A DNA stretch of 64,000 nucleotides from assembly GCA_030062745.1 (NCBI GenBank), contig CP099839.1:5751115-5815114 (forward strand), written 5' to 3'. Origin of the DNA: Capitulum mitella. Lineage: Eukaryota > Arthropoda > Thecostraca > Pollicipedomorpha > Pollicipedidae. How positions within the stretch are numbered: the stretch's first letter is position 1; every line of letters begins with the position of its first letter. Of the stretch, positions 48,264-60,470 are shown one piece after another. The translations under genes were made by a program, and so were the position numbers. The notes under the pieces were generated by a model that searched no databases, was not told where the DNA came from, and saw only the letters and a list, made by a program, of their open reading frames with translations.

Positions 48264-50365
48264 ACCATTCCATATTCATCTGTGAGGAGAGCACAGTGAA
48301 CGCGATAGAATTTATGTTACTGAATTAGTATCGCTTTCGTATCCAGATTAACAACAAGGTTTCATACCTTATGTCTCTGTTGTGTTCTGTTCATGTCGTT
48401 GCTAGTAATGTTCGTTCAACTTGTCCTTTGTTGTATGTATCTGGGAACATCGCCATAAATGAATATATTTCATTTCGCAATGTATGACATTTGCATTAAA
48501 CTTTCACGGTTCGGATTTAACGTATGTGAGAAGTTGAAAGTGATGGAAATAGATTTAACCTTCGCCGGACTACGTAGATAGTTTCCATCCCTCCCTCTAC
48601 CCCGATGAGGGTGACTTTAGAATCTTGGTATGGTCTTCGTCAAGAACCTGACGCCTGGCATGTTTCCCGAAAAATCAATGCAAAGCATTACTGGACATGT
48701 CGGGCCGTCGAGTTAGACGTCATTCTTGGGGGCTTGCAACCCTTTTTCTTGATCTCAGCTATGTTTCTGCTTCTTCCTTAGGAGTTTGATGAGACAGGCG
48801 TTCAGTATTTGATACATGACTGGATCGACGTACGCCTGATTATACATCGTGATTTGAGATCTCAGTGATATTTTCAAAATAGAATTAGTCAACGACCTTA
48901 TTTGACCTCAGAATCACTGTGGGGCTGTCTTTGGATGATTTGTAGCGCTGACATCAGTAATTTCAGCTATTTCTACCAGCTTTTCAGCTATTTTTTCGCA
49001 AAACAAGATATCACAAGAATGCTTTCAGGGATTAGTGATTTAGATAGGTGCAACAAATCTGCTAGCTCAGAGTTTTGGGAAAATTCTGGGTCACTGACCT
49101 AAGGTCAAGCCCATTTTTAAGGCAAGTCGTCGTTTTTTCGGAAATTGGCGGAATTTTTCACATTTTTTTAGTGTGGAGTGAAGCAGACATCTAGTTACCG
49201 TCATTGGGCAAAGTATCAATGACTTCCAGCCATTGACCTGAGTTCAGGTCACGAATAATTGTTAAGAGCCAAAATGTAACACGGCGAAAATTAGCGATAA
49301 ATTACTCAAAACGGTACAAAATGGCAGAACGTGCTTGCACAGACGTAATACCAAGAACCTCAAAAAGGTTGAAAAAATGCATACTTTGGAAATAAACAGC
49401 CTCTCGCGAATAAAGCTCCGTCAGTTGTGTAGATTGGTAACTAATGAATTACTCCAAAATTTAAGCATGAGAAACCATCACAAGAACCACTAAGATTAAT
49501 AGGATTTACATGGATAGTCGCGAAAATAAAGGAACGCTCAAATTAGTTCCCGTTAATTTCTTACTGCTCTCGGCTGCAGCCCCCGCCGACAACCGGCGTG
49601 AAAATTACCGTGTCTTTAACTAAACGATTCCGCGTATATATTGGACAAATCTGAGAAATTAGAGGTGTATCGGGATCTGCAGACCTTTACATGGGTGTTG
49701 GTGCCTTTATCTATGCGTTATTAGTCACAGCCATTAAGATTCAGACCGTTTCTTGGTCTCATGCAGTCGGCTATGAGAAAATATATCTAGGGCGTAAATT
49801 GCTTACATATTATCTAAAACTAAAAATGAGACCAATTTCGAGCTCTACTTGTCACAAGCTTTTCAGCGGGGTGTTTATTTTTTATCGTGCGACCAACCGT
49901 TCGTGAGTTAGGGCGGCGAGTGGTCAACCGCCCCTCCCTCCAGTCGGGCGTGATCGTCGCCGACCCACGGTCGTGCGCGGGTCAAGCAATGTGAACATCA
50001 TTCCCTGGCTAAAAGGCCGCGTTGGTGGCGAGCCTTTTCGACACATATCAGGAAAAGGTATTGGTGAAGACAAAGGTGCAGAATCCTGAAGGAAATATAC
50101 TGTACACTTCTTATTATCTCTCAATAACTTTATCTTCACATACTTCTTGTGTTTTAAACAATACAACGAGAGAAAGACGTTGCGAAACCTGGTTTACCTC
50201 GCCGACTAGATTAATAAATAGGCTGCCAATTTGTTCTATCTTTATCATAGTGGATCACGTGTATAAAATGTGACAAATTCCACAGGGAAATCTCGACATC
50301 TTCTGTGTCATCAACTTTTATAATCATTTATGAAAATAATATTTCAATGAAAAATGACGCCCCCC

Positions 50366-50460
50366 ACGCAAACATCCACGCTCGCACGAACGCACGCACG
50401 CACGCACGCGCATACACACACACAAACACACGAATATATATACATATATGTATATGTATA

Positions 50461-50552
<92 letters not shown>

Positions 50553-50660
50553 GATATATCACATATCTATATGATATCATATATATATATATCATATATA
50601 TATATATATATATATGATATAGGTATATCATATATCTATATCTACATATAGATAGATATG
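50366..50660. repeat. Compound microsatellite, spacer E (longest)
   Basis: (ACGC)n and (AC)n, then ~85 bp of pure AT, then AT tracts punctuated by GATATCATA/TATCATA units. Confidence 0.92.
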
Positions 50661-51904
50661 CCAATGGTGATGGAAGTGGTGAATTATTGTCTTAAAAGGC
50701 ATTAAGTTCCACCTACAAAATTAAGTCATCCAAGAAGATATGTATAGTTGGAAGGAATTTCTTTTAAAATCAGTGTGGTTTCTCCCATCAGATTAAATCA
50801 CTCAGAACAATATAAATATTTGAAAGTAACAGACTGCACCGAAACGAACTAAATAACGATTTGACAAAGGTAATACATGCAAACAAATTAACCTGTAATG
50901 CAAATCAACGCAGATTTCCGAAACCCATAGATTCCAGCATTTGTTGGCGGTTTACTGAGAACGTCGACGTCACGCAAAGTTATTAAGTAACTTCTTCAGT
51001 GGGAGAAGCCAGCAAACGGTAGATGGTTGAGTGAAAGTCTGCACGTTTGGAACAGACGTACATTAACCCAAGGGCGTCATTCTAATTACCCCCCAGGGTC
51101 CGACAACCTATCTCTTTCAAAACTGGGATTTTTAAAGGATTCAATCCACTTAATTCGTGGCTGAAACGGAGTAGTATTGGCACGGGGTGGATTGCGTGAC
51201 GCATTTGGTTTAAACATGACTGACGGGGAGACATTCAACATCTGGGGAGACGGTCAACCTCTTCCGATTGAGTGGCCATATCATTCCAAAAGATAATATA
51301 TGAGCCCTAAAAAGGCCTTATAATATGCAAGTCGGACAGATTTAGCGCCTCGTAGCCTGCTTTCATCATGGTGATGTCTGGTTCTATTTATGTCGCGTAC
51401 TATGGGCAATAGAAGATATTTGGAAACGAAGAAATACGAAAATGGAGGACGATTACTGATTAACGGAGATTAAGCACAATGTATCTGGAGGCAGCTGTAC
51501 ATAGCATCACTGTGATACACCCGTCAGCTTTACCTCAGGAATGTCAACCATTCATGCTTGTTTTCTTTTTTAACACGCGCAATGAAAGGAGAGGCCTCTT
51601 TGTGCCCCCCCCCCCTCCAACCACCGACCTCTTTTTCTTGAATGCCTCAAGAATGGACTGGAGCGGGTTGCTGCTACTTTGTCACATTTATGGCAATTGA
51701 ATAACTCGTCGAATGACGCAGGAAAAATCTGACATCGCCCGGAATTTGCTGAAGTTTTAAACATTTGAAGTTAGGCAAACATGACGAAAACGACGGTTGC
51801 CGCTGACAAATCTGAACCTTGTGAAAGAACTAACGTCCTACCTAAGATTACCGTTTGAACACAATCAGGACATGTCATTCGGGCATAAGTGATGGAGGTA
51901 TCAA

Positions 51905-52345
51905 GACCACAGACAGGGTCAATAAGGGTCAAGGTCATCAAAGGTCGTCAACCAGTTTGTGACCTGATGAAGATTTGCTTTGCAACATGTCGGTTTCTAT
52001 GAAACATGCAATCAAGGGCCGCAATAAAAAAAGATGTGCACACACTGATACGCTTACATATACCAAGGTCAGTGAAATCATTAAAAGTCACGGTCAAATA
52101 TCTTGTGACCTGTTTCAGATTTGTTCAGCGACATGTCGATTTCTATGAAATATGCCTTCAAAGATCCTAATAAAAACACGTGTGCGCGCATGGATATGCA
52201 TACATATATACCAGATACCGCGTCAAGGTCATCAAAGGTGAAGGGCAACTTTTTTGCGTCCTGGTCCACATTTGCTTTGCAATATGTCTATTTGTATGAA
52301 ATGTGCATTCAAAGACCCTACTAAAAAGCGTTTGGCATACTGATA
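51905..52345 (+). repeat. 152-bp tandem repeat with AGGTCA motifs, spacer E
   Basis: Three units, colinear with spacers A, D and F. TCAAGGTCATC occurs in the first and last unit; the middle unit reads AAAGTCACGGTCA and has lost the core. Confidence 0.78.
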
Positions 52346-54213
52346 CATGTATTATACATATGCACATATATATACATACATACATAAAGATAAGCGCTGG
52401 AAGTGACCAAATGTACCGATGTTGGCTACCTTCACTGAAAATACGCCAAAGATCCCTGTTGCGCCCTCATTTACTCTCAAACTTGTCTCATGTTATTCGA
52501 GATCTGATCTACAAAAGATGAAAAAATGACACGACAGGTCAACGACCTGACATGACCTCGGTCCGAATTCCTGAGTCAACACGCCAGATGAATGGAAACG
52601 GTCGTATTCTACGCTTCAACGGCCAAACAAACATCCTTTTCTCGTTTCGTTCCAAAAGTTGTACGGAATGGCCTGTACAAGATGAGAAAATGTCCAAAGT
52701 GACCTCTCCTATCCCATTTGACCTTGAAGGTATCAATCTAGAGTTGTCAAAATAGCACACAATGTAAATTGTTATAACTTCACCCTGTCCATAAAATTTC
52801 ATGTCTCTAGCTTTTTCCGTTGCCGAGGTCGGAGGTGGGGACACTTTAAGACCTCCGTCCAGTGCGCGTTAGTGCGAAACCCCCTTCCACTACGCGGGTT
52901 AAGGAACCAAACTGTCAAAATTGATGCATTAAAGCTTCTGGAGCTATCATGCTAGATGTCATAACACAGAAAGGAAATGCTCCATATTAGTCATTGTTTC
53001 AATTGAACTGAGTAAGAAATGTTGCCGATCACATATGCAGCACATATTTGTCTGAGCCAAGAAGCAGGAAGGCCAATAAAAAAGAGACATTCGGCCAAAT
53101 GGAATATTACCAAGCAATATCAGCTTCCGATATCAATAACTCGTTTGACATCGAACTCCGATTGATAGTGACGTAATACTTCTGGTGGTGGTCAAGGGAG
53201 TTTAGGCACAGGGTATTCTGTTTGGGTCCGGTAAAACAGTGTAATTTTAAATCTTGTAATCGGTGAAACACAAGGTGCTAAGAAAAGCGTGTGTCAGGGC
53301 GACCAATTTCGCAATGTTCTTTAACGCGAACGTTTGCCGCTCAGCGCTCGCTACGAACGTCCTTTGTTTGCCAGGCAATATCTGTGTATCGTGTAGAAAT
53401 CAATAGCTGTAAATCGAGTGCCACGTACGTTATGGGAAATAACTGAACTTCATAACAATGGCGTTTTGAAGAACAACACATTTCGAAATCAATTTCACCT
53501 TCCAGGGCCTTTAATTTTATTATCTTAGTTGATAACTGACACCGTAGCTAGAACATTCGCTTCAACATAACAAAAATTAAATGCAAAAATTCACCGCAAA
53601 AAGCAACGCAAGAAAAACAGGACATTAAAAACTTTCTTTTCGGAAATAGGTACGCAGCCCTGTAGGTTCCGTTCCTATATAACCGAGCCGACTGACAGCA
53701 TTGACGGGTTTTGGGTAATGCCTATTTTTAAAGCCTTTTACCTTCGTCACGCTTATCGCGGAAATATTCAGCTTTAGTGTATTCCTGATATCACTATTTT
53801 ATTAGCTTTCTTTACGAACATGCGAAAAGATATATCATATCCGTCGATGGAGAGAATGCCATGGGAAGTAAATTCCTAGAGGCCGACAACCGGAACAAAG
53901 CATTCTACATTTGTTTCCACCTTACCTTTTCCAGTTAAGCCAAACAATTCATGAATTGTCAGGACGCGTCATATCGTTATTGACTCACTGCAGATGAGCG
54001 GACACTCGAATGTCTGCAGATTTTGCCAGGGTGTCCAATCTGAAGATGCGTGCCGAAGCGTCTGCACTGATTAATCAAGCCTTTATAGACAATGCCAGCG
54101 ACGACCTGAAGCTTACCTTAGCCCATTTACCATTACCTTTCTCATTTTTTCCATCGTTTTAATTTAGCTATACACTGTCATAAAGAAACGAAAGAAAACC
54201 ATGCCGATGCTCG

Positions 54214-54503
54214 TTAACCCTATTCCCGGCAGGGGGGGCGGAATCCGCCCCCCCCTCGGGTTTTTTGCTTGCCAATTCTAGGCTTTTTAACGCAGCTTCA
54301 CGAAACTTGATCGCTTTTCCTAGCTATTCTTTTTACGTGCTGTGACAAAATTTCGCAATTTTACTTTGCTCAGGGGCGGAGCCAGGCAACGTTTTTGGGA
54401 GGCACCTCAGGCCATTTTTGGCCATGTTAAGTGTAAAAAGAAAATGTCTGCCAAAAACAGAGTTTTTAAGATAGAACTTAAAACTTTATATGGATGTATA
54501 GCT
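54214..54503 (+). mobile_element. TTAA MITE copy 4, runs into the assembly gap
   Basis: TTAA at 54214-54217, then CCCTATTCCCGGCAGGGGGG and a clean GC palindrome, followed by the copy 1 interior up to the N run. It sits at the native TTAA of the gene-proximal block: copy E reads TTCGTTAAAACATAAG at this place (TTAA 46808-46811), ~145 bp upstream of the TATA box. Confidence 0.85.
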
Positions 54504-55003
54504 NNNNNNNNNNNNNNNNNNNNNNNNNNNNNNNNNNNNNNNNNNNNNNNNNNNNNNNNNNNNNNNNNNNNNNNNNNNNNNNNNNNNNNNNNNNNNNNNN
54601 NNNNNNNNNNNNNNNNNNNNNNNNNNNNNNNNNNNNNNNNNNNNNNNNNNNNNNNNNNNNNNNNNNNNNNNNNNNNNNNNNNNNNNNNNNNNNNNNNNNN
54701 NNNNNNNNNNNNNNNNNNNNNNNNNNNNNNNNNNNNNNNNNNNNNNNNNNNNNNNNNNNNNNNNNNNNNNNNNNNNNNNNNNNNNNNNNNNNNNNNNNNN
54801 NNNNNNNNNNNNNNNNNNNNNNNNNNNNNNNNNNNNNNNNNNNNNNNNNNNNNNNNNNNNNNNNNNNNNNNNNNNNNNNNNNNNNNNNNNNNNNNNNNNN
54901 NNNNNNNNNNNNNNNNNNNNNNNNNNNNNNNNNNNNNNNNNNNNNNNNNNNNNNNNNNNNNNNNNNNNNNNNNNNNNNNNNNNNNNNNNNNNNNNNNNNN
55001 NNN
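54504..55003. other. Assembly gap, 500 N
   Basis: Exactly 500 N, the usual placeholder for a gap of unknown size. Left flank is gene-upstream block plus MITE; right flank is a block that lies ~2 kb after the stop in copies D and F. A cuticle gene probably lies inside. Confidence 0.95.
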
Positions 55004-55068
55004 AGACATCTTCTGTCATCAACTTTTATAATCATTGATCAAAATAATGTTTCAATGAAAAATGACTC

Positions 55069-55180
55069 CCACGCAAACATCCACGTTCGCTGAGCGCACG
55101 CACGCACACACGCGCACACACACAAACACACGGATATATATATACATATATGGTTATAGATCTATATATAGATATATATG
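55069..55180. repeat. Compound microsatellite, orphan spacer (first)
   Basis: ACGCAAACATCCACG, ACGCACGCACACACGCG, CACACA, then an AT run. Confidence 0.88.
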
Positions 55181-55858
55181 CCAATGGTGATGGAAGTGGT
55201 GAATTATTGTTTTAAAACGCATTTGGTTTCATCTACAAAATTAAATCCACCATGATCATATGTATAGTTCGAACGAATTTGTTTGAAAACCAATGTGGTT
55301 TCTCATATCAGATCACATTGCTCAGAATGATATAAATATTTGGAACTAACACACTGCACCGAAACGGGCCAAATAACGTTTTGACATACATGTAAACAAA
55401 TTAATCTGTAATGCAAATCAACGCAGACTTCCAAAACCCATAAATTCCAGCATTGGTTGGCGGCTGACTGAGAACGTCGACATCACACAGAGTTATCAAG
55501 TAAGTTCCCGAATGGGACAAGCCAGCAAATGGTAGATAGTTGAGTGAAACTCTGCACGACGGAGACAAAACTACTATCTTTGGTGGAACAGACGTACATT
55601 AACCCATTCTAATTACCCCCCAGGGTCCGAAAACCTATCTCCTTCAAAATTGGGATTCTGAATGGATTCAGTCCACTTAATTCGTGGCTGGCGTCAGAGA
55701 AAACAGCTAAAGGGCAACACGGAGTGGTAATGGTACGGGATGGATTGCGTGACGCGTTTGGTTTAAACATGACTGACGGGGAGACGGTCTACCTCTGGGG
55801 AGACGGTCACCCTCTCCCAAATGAGTGCCCATATCATTCCAAAAGATAATTTATGAGC

Positions 55859-55893
55859 CCAAAAAGGACGTGCAACATGCACGTCCTTTTTGG
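55859..55893. repeat. Perfect 16-bp-arm hairpin at a rearrangement junction
   Basis: CCAAAAAGGACGTGCA (55859-55874), loop ACA, TGCACGTCCTTTTTGG (55878-55893). The homologous place in spacer F reads AAAAAGGACTTGTAACATGG, with no such perfection, so the right arm looks copied from the left. Confidence 0.92.
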
Positions 55894-56694
55894 TCACGAT
55901 TTTGGTTCAAGGTCACGAATAAGTGTTAACAGCCAAAATGTACCACCGCCAAAATCAGCGATGAATTACACAGAATGGCTAGAAAATGACAGAACTGGCT
56001 TGCGTGTATCGGCATCTGCAGACCTTTACCTGTGCGTTGGTGCCTTTACCTATGCGTTATTAGTCACAGCCCTTGAGATTCAGGTCGTTTCTTGGACTCA
56101 TGCAGTCGGCTATGAGAAAACATATATAGGAGGGAAATTGCTTATCTATTATCTAAAACTAAAAATGAGACCAGTTTTGAGCTCTACTCGTCTCAAGCTT
56201 TCCAACGGTGTACTTACTTTTTATCGTACGACCAACCGTTCGTGACTTAGAGAGGCGGGCGGCCAACTTCCCCCCAGTCGGGCGTGACCGTCGCCGACCC
56301 ATGGTTGGATGCGTGTTATGCAATGTAAACATCATTCCATAGCTAAAAGGCCGCGTTGCTGGCGAGCCTTTTCACCACATATCAACAAAAGGTATTGGTG
56401 AAGACAAGGGTGCTGAATCTCGAAGAAAATATACTATATCTTTTTTTATTATCTCTCAATAAGTTTATCTTTACATACTTCTTGTGTTTTAAACAATATA
56501 ACGAGAGAAGGACGTTGCGAAACCTGGTTTACCTCCCCGACTAGATTAATAAATAGGCCGCCAATTTGTTCTATGTGCAGCGTAGTGAATGACGTGTATA
56601 AAATGTGACCAGTTCCACAAGGGAGTTTCGACATCTTCTGTCACCAACTCTTATAATCATTTATGAGTATAATATTTCAATGAAAAATGACGTC

Positions 56695-56822
56695 CCCCCA
56701 CGGAAACATCCACGCTCGCACGAACGCACGCACGCGTGCACGCGCAAACAGATACAAAGACGCGGATACATATACATATTTGCTAACATATTTGCATAGA
56801 TCTATATATAGATATATATGCC
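56695..56822. repeat. Compound microsatellite, orphan spacer (second)
   Basis: CGCACGAACGCACGCACGCG, then degenerate AC, then TATATATAGATATATATG. The AT part is short. Confidence 0.85.
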
Positions 56823-57373
56823 AAAGGTGGTGGAGGTGGTGAATTATTGTTTCGAAACCCATTTAGTTTCACCTACAAAATTAAATTAACCAGGATATGT
56901 TTAGTTAGAAAAATTTCTTTTAAAAGCAATGTGATTTATCAGTTAAGCCAAACAACGCATGAATTTCCAGGCCGCGCCATATTGGTATTGATACGCTGCA
57001 GATGAGCGAACGCCCGAATATTTGCGGATTTTGTCAGGACGTTCAGTCTGAAGATGCATGCCGGAGCGTCTGCGCTCATTGCTCAAGCCTTTACAGATAA
57101 TACCCATGACGACCTGACGCTTACTTGGGCCTATCTACGATTACGTTTTACACCTTTAGCAATATTTTAACTTAACTATACACTACTATGACGAAACGAA
57201 AGGACATCGGGCCGATGCAAGCGTTCGTTAAAACATAAAAACACAAACAATGCTTTATAACACCGCTGCGAGCTTCCTTCACCTTTCTCCGTAGACTCAC
57301 CACAGATGGCGCCTCTACTCGTCTGAGGTGACCATGGAGGGATGTATGCACAAGGCCATACGTGGCTGGCCAC

Positions 57374-57417
57374 TATAAAGGCCGCTCCACCGGCGTCGGT
57401 GGGCACTCCTCACAGTC
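57374..57417 (+). promoter_or_regulatory. Core promoter of cuticle copy F
   Basis: TATAAAG at 57374-57380, 59 bp before the ATG. The upstream ~250 bp differ from copy A at only a handful of positions. Confidence 0.75.
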
Positions 57418-57432
57418 TCCTCCACAGCCAAC

Positions 57433-58271
57433 ATGAGGGCTCTGGTGAGTGTCACATTGGATGCTAGAGGGCGTAAGGGAGTGCGTGGAAAAGTCGGTAA
57501 ATTCGAAACAATTACTCACATTCCTGATAAACAGAACAGAGAACCGCTCGAATGCATCTCATCGCAGAGAGACGTTTCACAACTACCGTAATTTTTTATG
57601 TATGCAGTGATATGCGTACTGCTATACCCAGCATATTGTTCACTGCAAATGACGCGAACACCCCATGTTCCATGTTTCAGATTCTGTGTACGCTGGTCGT
57701 GGCCGCACGGGCCCTGTACTCGGCCCCTGCCATCGGAGCTCGATTCAGCTACGGTTACACAGCCGCCGCCCCCCTGTACGCCGGCTACGGCTACACTAGG
57801 GCATACGGTGCTGCCCCTGTGGCTGCCACCTACGCTGCTACCCCTGTCGCTGCTACCTACGCTGCATCTGTTGCTGCGGGCTACGCTGCCCCTGTGGCTG
57901 CTGCATATGCTGCTCCTGTGGCTGCTGCCTACGCCGCCCCTGTGGCCACCAGTGCCCAGCACCACTCCCAGGATGAGCTAGGCCAATACAACTACGGCTA
58001 CTCGGATATCAACTCGGCCAAGAACGAGGTCAAGACTGCTGACGGCGTGGTCCGCGGCTCCTACAGCTACCGCGACGCCTACGGTCTGCCGCAGAAGGTC
58101 GACTACGTGTCTGACGCTCTTGGCTTCCGTGTGGCGGCCACCAACCTGCCGGTGGGCCCCGCCCAGGCCGGTCTGGTCGGACCGGCCCCCGTCGGTGACA
58201 CCCCTGAGGTTGCCGCTGCCAAGTCGGCCCACTTCGCTGCCCATGCCGAGGCCTTGGCAAGGGCTCACTAA
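57433..58271 (+). CDS. Single-domain cuticle protein, copy F
   Basis: A 200-residue secreted cuticle protein. Exon 1 (57433-57444) encodes MRAL with the GCT codon shared only with copy A. A 236 bp intron follows, then exon 2 (57681-58271). Signal peptide and Tyr-rich segment as in the others. The AAPVA repeats include one YAASV unit. Chitin_bind_4-type domain at ~105-161, C-terminus LARAH, no RKRR site. Its promoter and intron match copy A best, yet it lacks A's second domain, so A gained (or F lost) one domain unit. The ATG at 57552 is intronic. Confidence 0.88.
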
Positions 58272-60357
58272 ACCATTCCATATTCATCTGTGAGGAGAGC
58301 ACAGTGAACGCGATAGAATTCATCTTATTGAATGAGTATCGCTTTCGTATCTAGATTAACAACAAGGTTTCATACCTTATGTCTCTGTTGTTTTCTGTTC
58401 ATGTGATTGCAAGTAATGTCCGTTCAACTTGTCCTTTGTTGTATGTACTTCGTAACATCGCCGTGAATGAATATATTTCATTGCGCAATGTATGACATTT
58501 GCATTAATCTTTCACGCTTTGGACTGAACGTATGTGACAAGTACGAAGTAATGGAAATAGATTTAACCTTCGCCGGCCTACGAAGATAGTTTCCATCCAT
58601 CCCTCTTCTCCGCTGAGGGTGACTTTAGAATCATGGTATGGCCTTCGTCAAGAACCTGGCGTCTGGCATGTTTCCCAAAAAATCAATGAAAAGCATTATT
58701 GGGCATGTCAGGCCATCGAGTTAGACGACATTCTTGAGGGCTTGCAACCGTTTTTCTTGATCTGAGCTATGTTTCTGCTTCTTCCCCAGGAGTTCGATGA
58801 GACAGGTCAGTACTCGATACATGACTGGATCCACATATGCTTGACTACACATCGCGATTTGAGATCTCAGTGATATTTTCAAAATGAAGTAAGGCCACTG
58901 ACCTTACTCGACCTGAAAATCACTTTGAGCCGTTCTCCGGATGGTCTGTAGCGCTGACATCAGTAATGTCAGCTATTTCTAACAGCTTTTCAGCTATTTT
59001 TTTTCTCAAAACAAGATATCACAACAGTACTTTCAAGGACTGATGATCTTGCTAGATGCAACAAATCTGCTATCTCAGAGTTTTCGAATTTTCTGGGTGA
59101 CTGACCTAAGGTCATGCCGATGTTTAAGACAAGTCGTTTTTTTCGGAAATTGGAGGAATTTTTCACAACATTTTTAGTGTGGAGTGAAGCAGACATCTAG
59201 TTACCGTCATGGGCAAAGTATCAATGACTTCCAGCCATTGACCTGAGGTCAGGTTACGAATAACTGTTGTGAGCCAAAATGTACCACCATCACAGTCAGC
59301 GATGAATTACTCAGAATGGGTGGAAAATGGGTAGAAAACGTAATGACAAGAACTTCCACAAAAGTTTTACCAAACTGCATATTTTGGAGATAAACAGGCT
59401 TTCGCGAATAAAATTCCGCCAATTGTGTAAACTGGTTACCAATGAATTTTCCAAAATTTAAGCATGAGAAACCATCACAAGAACCACTAAGATTAATAAA
59501 ATTTACAAGGATAGGCTTAAATCGTAAAAATACACGAACGCTCAAATTAGTTCCTGTTGATTTCTTACTGCGTACGGCTGTGGCGTCCACCGCCAACCAG
59601 CGTGAAAATTGCCGTGTCTTTAACTCAACATTTTGGCGTATTTATTGAACAAATCTGAGAAATTAGACGTGTATCGGCATCTGTGGACCTTTGCTTGTGC
59701 GTTGGTGCCTTTACCTACGCGTTATTAGTCACATCCCTTGAGATTCAAGCCGTTTCTTGGTCTCATGCAGTCGGCTATGAGAAAATATATATAAGACGTA
59801 AATTGCTTACATATTGTCTGGAACTAAAAATGAGACCAATTTCGAGCTCTAATCGTCACAAGCTTTTCAGAGGTGTTCTTATTTTTATCGTGCGACCAAC
59901 GCTCGTGAGTTAGAGGGTCGGGCGGTCAACCGCCTCCCCCAGTCGGGCGTGATCGTCGCCGACCCACCGTCGTGCGCGGGTTAAGCAATGTGAACATCAT
60001 TCCCTAGCTAAAAGGCCGCGTTGGTGGCGAGCCTTTTCATCACATATCAGAAAAAGGTATTGGTGAAGACAAGGGTGCAGAATCCCGAAGAAACTATACT
60101 GTACATTTTTTATTATCTCTAAACGAGTTTATCTTCACATACTTCTTGTGTTTTAAACAATACAACGAGAGAAATACATTGCGAAGTCTGGTTTACCTCG
60201 CTGACTAGATTAATAAACGGGCTGCCAATTTGTTCCATGTGCAGCATAGGGAATCACGTGTATAAATTGTGACAGGTTTGACAGGCAAGTCTAGACATCT
60301 GTCATCAACTTTTATAATCATTTATGAAAATAATATTTCAATGAAAAATGACTCCCC

Positions 60358-60470
60358 CACGCAAACATCCACATTCGCTCGAGCGCACGCACGCACACAC
60401 GCGCACACACACAAACACACGGATATATACATACATATATGTTTATAGATCTATATGTGGATATATATGC
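60358..60470. repeat. Compound microsatellite, spacer F
   Basis: ACGCACGCACACACGCGC, CACACA, then a short AT tract. Confidence 0.87.

Larger units (their letters stand above)
48264..54213 (+). repeat. Spacer E to gap
   Basis: Full-order spacer resembling spacer B in detail (for example ATTAAGATTCAGACCG at ~49,731). It ends in the promoter-proximal block (CTTTATAGACAATGCCAGCG at ~54,080, ACGAAAGAAAACCATGCCG at ~54,188), where a MITE interrupts it. No gene recognised. Confidence 0.75.
55004..57373 (+). repeat. Orphan spacer with two rearrangement junctions, upstream of copy F
   Basis: It starts in the pre-microsatellite block and continues normally to TTATGAGCCC (55,860). There it jumps, through a perfect hairpin, back to an earlier block (GTCACGAATAAGTGTTA at ~55,913), so part of a second spacer follows, including a second microsatellite. 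Near 56,940 it jumps again, from the TCTTTTAAAAGCAATGTG block to CCAAACAACGCATGAATT of the promoter-proximal region, skipping ~3 kb. The last 250 bp are nearly identical to copy A's upstream region. Confidence 0.72.

Noticed and set aside
50305-50664. Frames made of alternating Tyr and Ile residues
   Set aside because: They are translations of AT microsatellites.
54342-55093. Frames of about 180-230 codons spanning the N gap
   Set aside because: They consist almost entirely of unknown residues from the placeholder N run.
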